From NCBI GenBank assembly GCA_013396525.1, contig VWYX01000125.1, positions 1,299,022 through 1,363,021 on the forward strand: a stretch of 64,000 nucleotides of DNA, given 5' to 3'. This stretch comes from Chaetorhynchus papuensis (taxonomy: Eukaryota; Chordata; Aves; Passeriformes; Rhipiduridae). Below the pieces are notes generated by a model. It worked only from the letters and a program-made list of their open reading frames with translations. It was not told the DNA's origin and did not search any database. The stretch's first letter is position 1; every line of letters begins with the position of its first letter. Shown here piece after piece: positions 12,551-25,397 of this stretch. Both the position numbers and the translations under genes were made by a program.

Positions 12551-12650
12551 CATAGAATCACAGGACGGTTTGGGTTAGAAGGGGCCTTAAAGATCATCTA
12601 CATCCGACCCTGTGCCATGGACAGGGATGCCACACACCACATCAGGTCAC
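12551..12650 (-). mobile_element. short CR1 3' end fragment
   Basis: The reverse complement of a CR1 3' end starts at catagaatcacaggacggtt and covers about 100 bp, including the diverged ccatggacagggatgcc segment. Divergence from the other copies suggests an old insertion. Confidence 0.8.
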
Positions 12651-14664
12651 CCTCTTCAGGCTAAAAACCCCAACCAGTTCACTCCAGCCTCTTCCAGCAC
12701 TGGTTTTGGAAGGGATCTCATTAAAAGACCAACTCACCCCACACAGGGTGAACCAGCCCCATCCTGCCCACAGGCAGCACTGAACAAAATCACTGTGCCT
12801 GAAGAGGAGAGAAACAGCCCAGGACAAACCTGCTGAGCTGTCAGCTGCAGAGGCAAATGGGGATGCCATGATTCAGATGCCTGTGTCTGGATCTGGTGTC
12901 ACATTTCAGCTGTGAAAACTGCAAGAGGTGGAGGTAAATGAGCACTGAAGGCTGCTCTGGCTGGTTTTTACAGGTTGGGTGAGGGGGACAGCACCCTCTC
13001 AGCACTGAGGTGAATTTTGAGTCTGTCTTGGTACTGCTAAGCACTGTAGAGATGGAAACACCACTGCATAGCAATCCTCTGGGAAATAGAGCTGTTGATT
13101 ACAGCATACAGAGCTGGATAGGATTTATTTATTTATTTTTTATCAAGATCTTGGTTATTGAAATTGCTATCGATATTTAATAAGTATGTGCAGAAATGTT
13201 CTCAGCTTGGCAAAAAGTTCACTTGGAAAGATTTCTCTTAAATGAGATGTAACTTCAGATAAGAATTAAGAAACAAAGTTAATAGCTTTCATGGGGCCTT
13301 TCAATGTCAAAAGAAAAGTCACCTGAACTCCCCACTTCTGAGCAGATAGTGTTGCAAGGAGTGTGAGTCTGTGAATATTTGGTGTCAGGATCATTGAACT
13401 GGTATTTCTGCAAGTGCAAACCTCTCCTTTTCTTCATGAAACCCTGCAAAAAGCCTCTCTTTTGTCTGCTGCAAAATTAATCCAAATAGTGAAGAATCAA
13501 TAGTTTTTCTTCCTTGGTTGGCTCTGATATTATGCAGTCCCAGACTTCTAGCCTGTGTCCACAGGATACAAGAAAAAATTTTCCAGCAACAAATCAACAT
13601 CATCCTCTTGCTATTTGCCATTTTATTTCAGTTGTTTTATACATTTATTTTACAAAGCATTTTTTTAAATAAGTGTTTTATTGCCTTAAAATTGGCTAAA
13701 GCTGTTCATATAAGAATGATAGAACTGCTACAGGTCTTTCAGCAAATAAATAAGAGCTTAGAAAATTATACTACTGTTATGGATTCTGCAGCAAATAAAG
13801 GCTTTACCAGCCATAAATGAAACTTTCACAATCACATTTATTTTCCCCAGGTTTACTCCACCTCTAGATCTGTAGAATATTTCAGCTTCTAGAGCTAAAG
13901 GTCTGGAATCTTTCCTTATGACTGAAATTCAGTTGTTTATGCAAAGAAATGGCAAACAGGCAAGACATGCTGCTATATTTTAGGTTTAGCTGCAGCATTC
14001 AGAAAATTTCCAGTTCCAAGAATGACACGAAGCACTCAGTTATACTGCGCTTATGTTTCTTGATAACTCCTATTGCTCCTTGGGTTTTCTGATTTCTCTT
14101 TGCCAAAAAATGTAAAATTTGGTCTTTGGCCATAATTAAGTGTGAACTGTGTAAAAAACTGGGTTTCATTTATAGGTCTTGCGCTTCTGAAATATGTTTT
14201 CCTTTTTGGTGAGAAACAATTGATGAGTTTTAAAAGTTCTTAGGTGAACCATGTCTGATATTTACTCATCTTGGTTTGATGATCTGAGGTGCACTTTGGT
14301 GGGCTGGGCTGTACAGTGAAGCAGGAGATCCCTGGTAAATGAAGACTTGCACCATGGAAGCCCTCTGTGGATAATTTTCCAGCACTGCTCTTGTCCATAT
14401 TTATCACATTGCTATTAAAAATGACCTTTCCACCAGCAAATGCATATTTCTAGTGCTTATAAAATATGGGGCTTTGGGGTGTATCCTGCAGCGGTTTGAA
14501 TCAAAACTGACAGAGAACTGGGGGCACGCTACCATCCCCTGCATCTGGTGTCTCGTTTTCCACAAAAGATCCCAAAGTGTCAAGGCAGCTGATGATGTTG
14601 AAAGCTGCTTAAAGGAAACACTTTCATTCTTTTTCCTGAAACTGGGTCACATATAAGAGTTCAG
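12651..14664. other. non-coding stretch
   Basis: No repeats or genes recognised. A 100-codon plus-strand frame at 13518-13820 is AT-rich and has no domain signature. Confidence 0.5.
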
Positions 14665-14935
14665 CTGCTGCTAATTAATTTTTCTGTTAGTCCGCTGTCA
14701 CATTGAGCTTATCATGCAATGGACCTTCACTGTCAGTGCTATTCACCCTCCACTGTGCATCTCAGCCACTCTGTCCCAAGGTCAGAGATCTTTATTAGCA
14801 GCTTTCCTTTACAGTATGTACAGTACGCTGGCTCCTCTGCTCTGATGGTATCAGATAAACCTGACTGCAATGTCTCCCTCAGAGGTGACCTGGCAAAAGG
14901 AGCAAGGCATCATTCAGCCATGAAAGTGATGATTT
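14665..14935. promoter_or_regulatory. candidate conserved non-coding element
   Basis: Starts with ctgctaattaattt, a dense homeodomain-type core, and continues as unique sequence with scattered CpGs (for example tccgctgtc and gtacgctgg) that stand out in a CpG-poor background. The 92-codon frame over it has no domain signature. The call is from composition only. Confidence 0.25.
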
Positions 14936-15140
14936 CATTAAACTTGTTAAAAAAAACCCCCAAAACAACATCAAAAAAGCCTCCACCCCATAACTAAAAA
15001 ACCCATCCAGTGGGCTTTGATGCAGCTTTTGTGTCGCTCTGGGCTACTTGCTGTAGAAACTGTGTGCTCTTTGCTGTCTGTCTAGAGCTGGAGGGGTGTA
15101 CAGACCTGTGGCACAGACAAAACTTTACATTCTCATTTTC

Positions 15141-15272
15141 ATATAGAATATTCTGAGTTGGAAGGGACTCACAAGGATCATCAAGTCCAACTCTTAAGTG
15201 AGTGACCCGTACAGGGATAAACCCCATGACCTTGGGGTTATCAGCACCATGCTTGGACCAGCTGAGCCAATC
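15141..15272 (-). mobile_element. tRNA-Ile-derived SINE with CR1 tail (TguSINE1-like)
   Basis: On the minus strand, 15272-15202 matches the body of tRNA-Ile(AAU): the A-box region reads ggctcagctggtccaagc, the anticodon-loop region gtgctgataacc, and the B-box region ggggtttatccctgt. After this tRNA head the sequence passes directly, at about 15200, into a CR1-type 3' tail that ends gaatattctatatg. The tRNA head plus LINE tail is the hallmark of a SINE copied by that LINE's machinery. Songbirds carry exactly this combination as TguSINE1. Changes in the internal promoter boxes suggest that this copy is old and silent. It is the best lineage marker in the window. Confidence 0.88.
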
Positions 15273-15454
15273 TCAGTGGCTGCTGTCCCCACTAGAAGTC
15301 AAATTTGGAAGCATGATGAGGGATTCAGCATGAAGAAGAATATTTCTGATGATTTTTGGCCTTCACATAAGAACTAACATGATAATACACACACTCCTTG
15401 GTTCCTGTTAGAGAAATGCTGCACCGTTTCCTGTCCAGAGTGAAAGTCTGGGCT

Positions 15455-15720
15455 ATGATGGTTATGGCCTCAAGTTGTGCCAGGGGAGGTCCAGGTTGGA
15501 TATTAGGAATTATTTCTTCACTGAAAGAGTGTTTAAGCATTGGAACAGCCTTTCTGGGGAAGTGGTGAAGTCACCATCCCTGGAAGTATTAAAATTGAGT
15601 GAACATGTCACTTTGTGGTATGGTTTAACAGCCTTGGTGGTATTTGGTCAAAGGCTGGACTGGATGATCTTTAAGACCTTTTCCAGTCTTTATGATTCTG
15701 TGATTCTGTGACTTCATTCT
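15455..15720 (+). mobile_element. CR1 LINE 3' fragment with intact 3' end
   Basis: Plus-sense CR1 from the ggcctcaagttgtgccagg block, through ggttggatattaggaatt, the ggaagtggtgaagtcaccat block and the terminal ggactggatgatctttaag, ending in an attctgtg repeat. It is about 265 bp long and lies 180 bp from the SINE, in the opposite orientation. The 78-codon plus-strand frame here comes from the repeat. Confidence 0.9.
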
Positions 15721-16027
15721 ATGATGCCGTGACTTCAATCTATTATTCTGCCTTTTTTTGAGTGTGAGCAGTGCAGTGGTAGCACTCATCAATAGTGTCT
15801 GCACTGGATCCCACCAGCTCAACACCTAAACACAGCCCTGGTAGAGCAGGGAAAGTTCTCACCTGATTTATGGACAGACTCTCTCAGATTTACTGCAGTG
15901 TGTTATAACAATTTCTCTGTACTTCATGGTGTAAAATGAAGATAGAGATGTATTTTGCTGTAAATCTTAGAGGAGCTCAGAGACAGCACAAACTGCGATT
16001 TTTTAGTTGCTGCTATGCTGGTAAAGG

Positions 16028-16043
16028 TTTTTTTTTTTTTTTT
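16028..16043. repeat. poly-T run
   Basis: Sixteen consecutive T bases with no upstream gene-like sequence on either strand. It could be a retroposed poly(A) tail on the minus strand, but no source sequence was recognised beside it. Confidence 0.8.
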
Positions 16044-18160
16044 AACTGTAATTGCAGTAGAGTAACTGTAGAGAAATTACTCTTTATTTGTTTGAATAAA
16101 AAGACTCTGGGTGAGGTATTAGCTCACCTATTGAGGTCTTTCCCAGTTTATATTTCTAAGCTTCTGTGACTCTTATGGGATAACAAAAACTAAGGACAAA
16201 GATTTGTCTCCTAAGAGCTTGCAGTAATTGCAAAACAATTGCCGAATATGACCTTATAGATGAATTTTACAGCTTTGGGACAATGGGCTGCTCAATTCAA
16301 CAACTTTTTTCTTTCCCTTGGTGCTGTTTTTCACTCTTGGTGAAGTGCTCTCTTGGTGGAGCACACTTTCATCTTTCGTGAGCACCAATTGGGGGAGCAT
16401 TAAGCACGTTACAGAAAAGGCATGATCATGTTCCCAGGGTGGTGTGGGTAAACTCTGTGGTTGACTTATGTGTGAGCAGCCTTTGGCTCCAGGGACAAGC
16501 TGCCTCTTGCAGAGAGCAGCAAACGCTCGTTTCACTGCTCAGACTTGCAGAGAGTGACCTGGCTGCACACAGGGCAGATGTGGGTGTTGGTCCCAGGGTG
16601 CTGAGCAGAGGCACCCCCAAATCACCAGAGCTGATTTGATAACATGACAATGTTCTTTTCTTGCCTGTCCGTTTCTTTCTTTCTTCCTCCAACAGTGCAC
16701 CATGTACAGGCAGTTTTGTGAGCTGCAGCCCGTCACTGTGGGATCAGGGCTCCAGCCCTCTCTGTAAACCAACTGCAGAAAGTGCCAGGGTGGTTCCTTT
16801 AGTTCATCAGCCCCATATCTGCCACAATCAGGTTTAGGTTTTTCTGTGTTCCCACTCTAGATGTGAGACAATGTCAGAAACGTGCCTGACCTGCTTCCTG
16901 TGATGTGCCCTAGAGTAAATACTTAGGAGGTACTGTCTTGTGTATGTGTCTCCAAAGATCAATTTCATTTCAAAAAAACTTTGTCACAGAGAATTTGTAG
17001 ATGTTTCCACCTGTTTGGCATTCCCTCCTGTGTGTTGCTATGAAAGAATCCTTCTCTTCCAGCTACAAAAGGAACATAGGTCTTGCTAATTGATTTATAT
17101 TAGGTTCCTCACTTGATTCCTGAGGAGCAGGACTGAAAATTGTCCAGAATTTCTCCTGGGGAAACTGAAACTGTCAGGCTGAACCTAAATTTTAGGGTAA
17201 TGGTGAAAGAGTTCTGCTGGAAGTAAATACCCCCATTTATTGAGTCACCAGTGTCTTTCATGAGCTGCCTTTGAAAGCCTCTAGAGGGAAATCCTGTCTG
17301 ACATCCCCTGGCACCAGCTGCTTAGACAGGTGCAACATCTCACTGGAGATCCTGCAGAAAGATTGGCTTGCTGAGCATCAGAGAGCACTCAATCTTGTAA
17401 ACATGTATTTCAGGGTAAGAGAAATTACCCTCTGCTCCTTTATTTTCATTGAGAGCAGCAGGATCTAAATCCTCCATGTACACAGCCAGACTTTTGGTAC
17501 CCAAATGAGGTCAGAGGAATCCACATCTCCTGAACCTCAGGCTCATTTATTGAGGGAAACTTCAAGCAAGCTTTTACTCACAGGCAAGTTCGAAATCATT
17601 CTGTAGTAAGATCAGGTTTAATAATTTCCTTCTTTATCTATCCAGGTTTTGTAAGGCTTATCCAAAGTGATAAAACATCTCTGCAGCCATCCCAACTGCT
17701 CCTGTGCAAGTGAGAAGTACTTGAATTACTTGATGTTGTTCCTTCCTGGTCTGAGATTTTGTATCAGACCCCTGATTCACTGCAGAGAGAGTGGTCACTC
17801 ATTGACCAGTTTGCTGAACTCCACTGGAATTGTGGAAATCTCCTGCAGGCATTTTTTTTCCTGAACTGTTCCCACTTGTGTGAAAAATAACTGTCAGTAA
17901 ATATAAAGCTGAATAACAAGGGGATGGCCATGTGTCATAGATCCCTTTGAGTATTAGACATTTATTACCATTTCCTCTGTGCATGCTGATGTTTTCATTC
18001 ACTTCAGAGTTGCTCAGGCAAACTACTGACACTGGGAGAATCACATCTGTTCACATCTGCTCAGAAAAGTTTGGGAAAGTACCATCGGTCACGAGGCCAT
18101 GGACTAATAAAATAATTTACTGTGAGATGCTGCTAAGAAAAAACAAAAATTAAATGATTA

Positions 18161-18196
18161 TTTTTTTCTCTCCCTGTTCTCTCTCTCTTTCTCTCA
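18161..18196. repeat. pyrimidine-rich simple repeat
   Basis: A TC-rich run of tttttttctctccctg and ctctctctctttctctc. No splice-acceptor pairing with an open frame was found downstream. Confidence 0.75.
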
Positions 18197-19153
18197 GACA
18201 CACAAAAATTCATTTGCTTATTGCCTGTAAGGAATATATATTTTGAGTCCTCTTGCAGTGTACTTTGGGAGCTATGCCTTTCCTCTTTATGTTAAATGAC
18301 AAACTCAGTAACTTTTGATGCAGATTTGTTACACTTTTGTCTTCTTTCCCAGTCAAAATGGAATTCTTGCTTTATGCTGAAAAAATATTGGAGTTCCTTA
18401 ACTATCAGTAAAAACTGTACTGTACAAAGATATTTTGGAACAGCCTGTAATATAGCAGGCATTGTGATCTAAAAATGAAAGAACTGATCCAATATTTTTG
18501 CAGGCTGTGATGCTTCAGATTGGTCAAATAGATTTGCTTCCCTGTATCTTGCTTTTGACTTTCACTCCCTGCAAATCTTCAGGGGACCATTACTGCTGAA
18601 ATAAAAAGTGAGTTGGAACTTCACTGACGTTTACCTTTAAAAATAGCATGTGTGATGGAAGAGCAGGACTGCATTGTTTTTCAGTCTAAACTTTTGTTTT
18701 TCGTAGTCATCAGCTTCTGCACCTGGAGGAAGGGAAGGCAGGTGTGGTAACCAGATGGACAGATGGAACAAAATGTCACTGAACTGTGCAGGCGTGGAAA
18801 CAGAGAGACCTAGGACAAATGACGGTTTGGATGGAAGGTGACACAGCCGGTCAGTTGTAGGCAAATTATCATAAAAATTTGAAATAAACATCTAAAAAAA
18901 AGTTTCAATATGCAGGGAATGCTTCTAAATGCCTGTAACTGTTGTGCTGGAAAAAGGGGGAACACAGGCGTATCTTGAACTGGAAGCTTGATACACAATG
19001 AACGTGTTGGAGGGTTTCCTCGGAGGAGTAAGATACAACTTATTTATTCCCTTCAGCCATCCTGGCTTAACTAAGACATCACCTGTAGTGACTTCAGGTC
19101 TTTGGGGAATACCCCTCATTTCAGAAGAGCTCTGTCTGGAACTATCAGGGATG

Positions 19154-19232
19154 TAGAATCATGGAATCACAGAGTGGTTTGGGTTGGAAGGGCCCTTAAA
19201 GGTCATCTGGTTCCAACCTCCCTGCCACGGAC
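19154..19232 (-). mobile_element. short CR1 3' end fragment
   Basis: Reverse complement of a CR1 3' end: tagaatcatggaatcacaga, then gggttggaagggcccttaaa, then ggtcatctggttccaacctc. About 80 bp remain before similarity is lost. Confidence 0.85.
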
Positions 19233-21639
19233 TAGATCGTGTTGTTCATATCCCCATTCTCCTTTCATCTCTAACCTCTTTGGAGCCAGTTCTTCCCCTC
19301 TTCCATCCTTGACCACAACAGCCCAAATCTGAATGTTGTTTCCCGTTTTTTTATTCCAACACATGATCTGCTTATTTTTCAGTTTGTATATTTGTTTGTT
19401 TGGGTTTGGTTTTTTTTTTTTAACTAGTAAAAACTAAACTGCCTAACTCATGTAATGCATAAAAATTTATAATAAGGAAATTTCTATTATTACTTCTGTG
19501 TGCAAGATTTTATAGTTAAGGGCCTTTTCTGTTCCTACTGCTGTGTAATGATTACAGAGAGAGCCTGAAAATGACAGCTGCAGTGACATTTCCACCTTGG
19601 CTGGACAGCAGCATGGAACATGGCATTCTGGTACTCAAACTGTTGTTTCTGAGAGGCCACAGAGACCCTACAATTGGTTGTTTTTCACTAGAGTTCTAAA
19701 ATCTATTTTTTAATAGACACAATCCTTGAAAAAAAATCACATAAACCATAAAATTAACCTCAACTCTTTCGATGCCAAGCACAGAAATTCGATTCCACCT
19801 CCCCCATAAATAAAAAGAAAAAATACATAAACATCCAAGATGTGGTATTGGCCCAAAGAAAAATAACAGAAAATGTGTTGATTTTGGTCTTTTTGCAAAG
19901 TGACCAGCTGCCCTGTCTGGTGCAATTAAACAGACACACAAAAGAAGCATGCTAAATATTCACATTTAATGTTCAGACCCATGATGGAAGCAGTGACTGA
20001 GGAAGAGTAGAAGACACCCATGTAACCCCACTGTGACTGGACTACAGTGAACTATGAATATAAAGGAAGCTCTCCTAAAACTTGAAATTCAGACCAAAGG
20101 CAGCAGAAAATACAAACCAGTGGCTCAGCACATATATGCGGATTTCAACTTCCTTCATTCTGATTCATCTGCATTTAAAAAGCAATTTATATTCATACAA
20201 CTATTTTAGTAGCTGCACTTCTTGATGGAAATTTATAAGCCAAAGGAAAGGCTTTCTTTCTGTATCTGTGCAGAACGTTTTAAACAAGAAGGTTTAGAAC
20301 TTAGTAGGGCAAAACTTTGATGTGTATATCATTTGTGTGTACCATCAAACAAACTGCAATTTTTCTTCCTCTTAAGGAAAGTGCAGCAAATGATCCTCTG
20401 CAGTAACCACTATTGATATTTTCACTTACTTCTTTCCATTTAATAACCCTCAATTCTTTCAATCCAGCTGTCATGTTCAAACATATTAGTGAAATAGGAA
20501 CATCTATTTATCTTGTAGTCATTTACCTGTAAAACAAGTGATCTGTGTTTTTGTGACAGTTTTAGGAGGCTGCAACAGAAGGTGCTGTAAAACTCCAAGC
20601 CACCCATTCATACTTGTTCTTTTTCCCTCAGCAGTGTTCAGTGCCAATATCAGACTTTATGGGTGTCTGCTCTAATTATAGGAGATAGGAGGCAGAAAGG
20701 CAGGAGCAGCTTTGGTGACAGGGAGAAACTGGTAATTGCTTTTTCACTTAGAAAGAAACTCAGTCAATTGCACTTCTAGGGCAAGATTAAAAATCCTGTT
20801 TTTCCAGTCCTGACCCAGTCTTCCTGTAGGTCTGCAAGATGGTACTGCTGACTGTCATGACTGTTCACATTCATCTGCTATAGGCTTCAAATCAGCACTT
20901 TTTCGATAATATCAAGAAAAATCACTTATATGTATTTTAGTGGTATGCAGACATCTACACTGTGGAGCTTTCCAGCCAGGCACTTCCTGACAGAGCCTGT
21001 TCCTCAGCTGGTTCACTTGAGCTACTGATAAGTAGTCTGGTCTTCCTCTTTCCCCTGTGACAGGAAGTCAGTGATTAGGTGGAAGCTGAGATCAAAATTT
21101 AGTTTGTTTTTGGTTAAAATCACCTTCTACAACCCAAAACTCTCCCTCAGTCAGTTCCACTGCCTATAAAATGGCATGGACCCAGTGTTTGAAACAGTCA
21201 AAGTCAGTGGTGTTATAGTTATTAACAGGCACCATCCTCTGTGGGCTGAAATAGCTGAGCTCCTTTGGGACAGAGAGGTCTCTGACTGTAGAAAAGACTT
21301 TCTTGCTTTATTTTATACTAGTCCAGGTAAGGAGTCCATTTGAGATCATTGTCTGTTTGAACAAGGATTTCCAACATAATTAACATTATAACTAAAAAAA
21401 AAATTAGTTTAAGTAGAGCCACCTGGGGTGAAGAAATGAAAACAGTTTAGGGCTCCAGTAAACTTCTTAGGTCCCTTGCTATGTGCAAGTATCTTTTCAA
21501 AATTCTCCTGCCCTTGAAGCACTGATCTAGCAGACTCCAATATATTAATTAACACTGATACAGATGTCATGCTCTCCAAAGAGTATCCTAGCAGGACTGG
21601 AGAGCAGAAAACAGGAAGAAGAGACTGAAGGACATCTCC
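19233..21639. other. non-coding stretch
   Basis: AT-rich sequence with a TTTG/T-rich run at 19391-19421. No exon or repeat family was recognised; the open frames at 19696-19950 are A/T-driven. Confidence 0.5.
19391..19421. repeat. TTTG and T-rich run
   Basis: Several TTTG units pass into a run of twelve T bases. Simple low-complexity sequence. Confidence 0.8.
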
Positions 21640-21884
21640 AGGTCGAGAGGATATGACCTCAGGTTGCACCAGAGGAAGTTTAGATTGAATATCAGGAACA
21701 ATTCCTTCACTGTGGTCAAGCACTGGGACAGGTTTCCCAGGGAAGTGGTGGGGTCACCAACCCTGGGAATATTTAGAAGATGTGTAGACGTGTCCCTGTT
21801 TATTGGTGGCCTTGGCTGTGCTAACAGGTGGACATGATGATCTTAAAGGTCTTTTCCAACCCAAATAATTCTATGGTTCTGTGA
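21640..21884 (+). mobile_element. CR1 LINE 3' fragment with 3' end
   Basis: Plus-sense CR1: gatatgacctcaggttgcac, the ggaagtttagattgaatatc block, the cccagggaagtggtggggtc block, and the terminal gatgatcttaaaggtctttt. It ends with one attctatggttctgtg unit. It is about 245 bp long and 5' truncated. Confidence 0.9.
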
Positions 21885-23629
21885 CACAGAGAACAACAGA
21901 GGAGCTTTGTGGGGGACCTTGTGATGCATGTGGTTCCCTGAGCAAGAGCTGTCCAGCTCCCAGTGAGAAAGGCAGTGGAAAGGGCAGTGAGTGCTGGTAC
22001 AAAGCAGAGAGAGCAAGCAAGAAATCTCTTGGCTCTGCAGCTCCTGGAGGTGCCTGTAAGTTCTGCAAATCCTTTGGTTTAGGAATCCAGAGTGCTCTGA
22101 CATTGCATTAATCATGCCCAAGAGAGATATTATCCCTAAGTGAAACCAGGAACAGGCAAGCTGTCAGAACCTGGCTGGAATGTCCCCGTGGGAAAGGGAG
22201 AAGGTGACCTTGTCACAGCAATAGGATTGCCCTGCCCCAGGGTGAGAAAATACAGCAAAACTAATCACCTTAAGAGGGTTCAGAGAGACTTAAAAAGACA
22301 TCTGTGCATATTAATATCTAGGGAAATGCCCTGGTTTCATAGTTCATCGGTAAGTGGTTACCTCGCTTTTCATTCCTCATACAGTTTTCTGCTCCAAATT
22401 AGTCCTCCCACCTCTCTCAATCTTGCATCCCTATCAGTAGGGAGGGGGGAGATGGTTCCTGGGCTGGAGACTGTTAGATTTATGTTCTTGTCTTTGATGC
22501 TCCGAGCCTGTCACTCCCTGCCAGACAGTGCTATTAGTACTGAATTCCTTCAAAGGCAGCAGCAGCCCCTGTCTGACACAGAGAGGAAACGTTAAGGTCA
22601 GGCACTGAGAAACCCAGATGTTGGGGAAAGTACTCCAGCTTCTCAGTGCCAGTGGAGGAATCCTATACCTCCTTGCAGAGGGAAGAGGGAAGACATTTGA
22701 GTTACAACATGGGAGAAATGCTGCATTCGCTTCTGAATTGTTTGGGAAAACATTTACACTTCCATCACTACCAGCAAACCATCCAGTGCTGGGAGCTGTT
22801 GTGGAGCCTTGGGGCCAGCTGGCACAGCCAGCCTGTGCCAGGCCTTTCCCTTCCCTCCAGAGCTTCATGGGGAAGGTCCCTGGTCCAAACTGATTCCCAC
22901 ACTGTGCTGGGGAACCAGTCATTTGAGCAGCCACTGGCTGGTCTGGGCCAAAACCAGAGAAGGGCTTTTTTATCTTTTTACCACCATGGATGCTGAATTC
23001 CTGCGCCCATGCCCCAGTGTTGTTAATTTACCCGTACAAACAATAGCAAATGAAAAAGAAATTTATGCTTTACAGGGGATCTAATTTCAGAATGTTGCAG
23101 GGGTGCAGGACCAGAAATATCTTTGTTTTTTTTCAGGTTAGAGAGAGCCAGTATTTAATATTGAGGGCTCAGCATCCCAATAAAAATCTCTTCATTTAGC
23201 AGCAGTACTGAAAAGAAAACAAAAAGCAAACCTCACAAACCCGCCATGGTTCACTGAACTAAGCCCTTCAGCCTAAGTTCCTGGGTTTTTTTTGTGGGCC
23301 ACCTGCCCATCATTTCAAGCTGGAAACACAGGATTTGAAGTACTAGAAAATCATGCTAGTCATGGTGTCCCTTTCAGCTCTAAGGCAGAGACTTAAACGG
23401 TTGTATACATTTGATATATTTAGTATTGTCAACAGGCTGGAGAAAATGGTGCTTGTGCTTTCATTGACATTTCAATGTTTTTTTTGATTGATGTCAAGGG
23501 GATATTTAGGTGCTTAGATTTCTATGACATCTATTCCCACTGTTTTGTCCCCCCCAAAAAAAATCCAATAAAAGAAAACGTTTGAAATTGAGCATACTGC
23601 TTAATAACAGATTACCTTCTGTGATGAGC
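21885..23629. other. GC-richer non-coding stretch
   Basis: Contains overlapping frames on both strands (166 codons minus at 22434-22934; 151 codons plus at 22140-22595). None shows a recognisable domain and the two strands are about equally open, as expected from reduced stop frequency in a GC-richer patch. I see no supported gene. Confidence 0.45.
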
Positions 23630-24010
23630 AGACAAGGGAAGAGCATGGATGTTGTTTACCTTCAATTTAGCAAGGCCTTCAGCATAATCTCCCATGGTAA
23701 ACTTATGGTCAAAGGTAGAAGGGAAAGAATGCAGAAGTGGATGACAAATTGCAAAAAAAATTCTGAACACTGGGCTTGGAGAGTGATGTTCAGTGGTACA
23801 AATGGCAACCCTGAAGGTAAATTGCTGAGGTAAAAGCTGACTAACGTATTTATTAATAACCTGGATGGTGGGGCAGTGCACTGTCAGCAAGTTTAAGGAC
23901 AGCATCACATCTCATCAATCACCTGGGGTTGAGTATATTGCTGTGCCAAGGGACACAGGTTGGGTAAAGGTGTTGACAGGAAGTTTCACAGAGAGACACG
24001 AAGAGGAAAT
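23630..24010 (+). pseudogene. decayed CR1 reverse-transcriptase fragment
   Basis: A plus-strand frame contains DVVYLQFSKAFSIISHGKLM, which corresponds to the YLDFSKAFDTVSH-type motif in the reverse-transcriptase domain of CR1 ORF2. Further along in the same frame, near 23760, are residues like the later fingers and palm region. After a frame change, DNA at 23850-23905 reads like the segment encoding the FINDLDDG-type motif that follows in CR1, again with mutations. The first aspartate of the family motif is replaced (YLQF) and frames are broken, so this is a dead fragment. It lacks a CR1 3' end and is unlike the other CR1 pieces here, which are all from the 3' untranslated part. Confidence 0.75.
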
Positions 24011-25397
24011 ATCACCCTTGTAAACTGGCAGTTGATGGCCTGAGACCAGTCCATGTTCCAGTAAACGATGAAACCAAAGACATGTTAAAAACATCAGAGT
24101 TGGGGTTAAAATTATGACTACACACAGTAAGATGAGAGAGCAAATTTCAGGTTTCCCAGCATGGAAAAGGTATCTCTGGGGTTATAGGAGATCCCCTTTC
24201 TGTCTGTAGCACTACTGATTGGATCCAACACTTGCAGGCATCGCATATTTTTAGCAATAGAGCCACTGTACTTGGAGGTTGACACTGTTTTCATGAAGAA
24301 AAATGCTGTGGTCAGTTTATCATCCTTCACAGTTGCCTGACACCTCCTAAGAAAATAATCAGATATTTTGGAGCCATTGGTGATTACTGGAATAGCATTT
24401 TCCATGTGATCAGTACTAGGAAGTTTCTACCCTGATAATCATACTATGATATTCTACTTGGTCAAGAGGCAAAACCTATAAAATTCAATGGATTTTCTTC
24501 ACCATCTTCATTAGGATTTAAACCAGGCCACTGTTTAAAACACTGAATGAGGGGATATAGATAACTGTGTGATCCTGTTCATATGAGAGTTAATTGAAAT
24601 GGATGTTTTGCAAATCACATCATCTTTACTGGGATCTGTTTGGTGGATATTTAAAATTCATAAGTATGTTAGATGAAAAGTCAGAGCCTCCTGTGAATGG
24701 CTCATTAATTGGAAAGGCGTCTAAAGTCACCAATGATCACAGCTAGCCCAGCTGATTTGGGTCTTTTTTGCATTTTAGCAATTTACTACTGCCACAGACT
24801 CATATTGATTCATCACACCTTTTTCAGGAATGGGATGACATCCTTCTAGTTTTGTACGCCTGCAGTGTGTATGTGTACATCGGAAAAAGTCATCTCAGAC
24901 ATTGTTTAGGCAAGATGGAAAGAAATGGGTAATCTCATTTATTTTAGCTGTCTTTGGCAGAGTGAAACAGAAGGACTCAGGATGGTCACACTATCCATTG
25001 AGTTCAAAGTGAGCCTCCACTGAGTTCAAAGCCTGGACAATTAGAACAAACACCGATGTTTGCTTTGTAGATGACAACATATGGGCAAAGGAACCAAACC
25101 AGCTGTTAGTCCAGGTTCACTATGTGGTCAAAAGGAACAGGCACAGTCAGTAGGAGAGCCATTCAACATACTCAAGATGTGAGGATCTCATGCCCTCAGG
25201 AGTCTGCTGCTCTGAATTACTGGTGAAATTACCTCATTCTTCCAGTTGATAAGAGCAGGAAACAGGCCTTAAGTCCTGGCATTGTGAACACTCCATGTCC
25301 CTCTCCCTTCGCTCACGGGATAGGCTGGCAGGCAGTCTACCTATGAGCTAAAGGATCTCAGCCTATTTATCACACATAAGCCTAAAAATGCCCAGTC
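24011..25397. other. non-coding stretch, nothing recognised
   Basis: Unique sequence. A 95-codon minus-strand frame at 24118-24405 has no recognised domain. It lies in the same orientation as the decayed two-frame stretch further right, but no link can be shown. Confidence 0.45.

Larger units (their letters stand above)
15721..19153. other. non-coding stretch with short simple repeats
   Basis: Holds a T16 run at 16028-16043, a TTTC run at 16672-16687 and a pyrimidine-rich run at 18161-18196. Frames are all under 95 codons and unsupported. Overlapping frames on both strands at 16254-16772 reflect a locally GC-richer patch rather than a gene. Confidence 0.5.

Noticed and set aside
15202..15272. 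A tRNA-Ile gene
   Set aside because: The tRNA body has several changes in stems and internal promoter boxes and is joined directly to a CR1 tail, so it is the head of a SINE and not a working tRNA gene.
22140..22934. Overlapping 151- and 166-codon frames on opposite strands
   Set aside because: Both strands are open over the same bases because stops are rarer in this GC-richer patch; no domain, start context or splice sites support either one.
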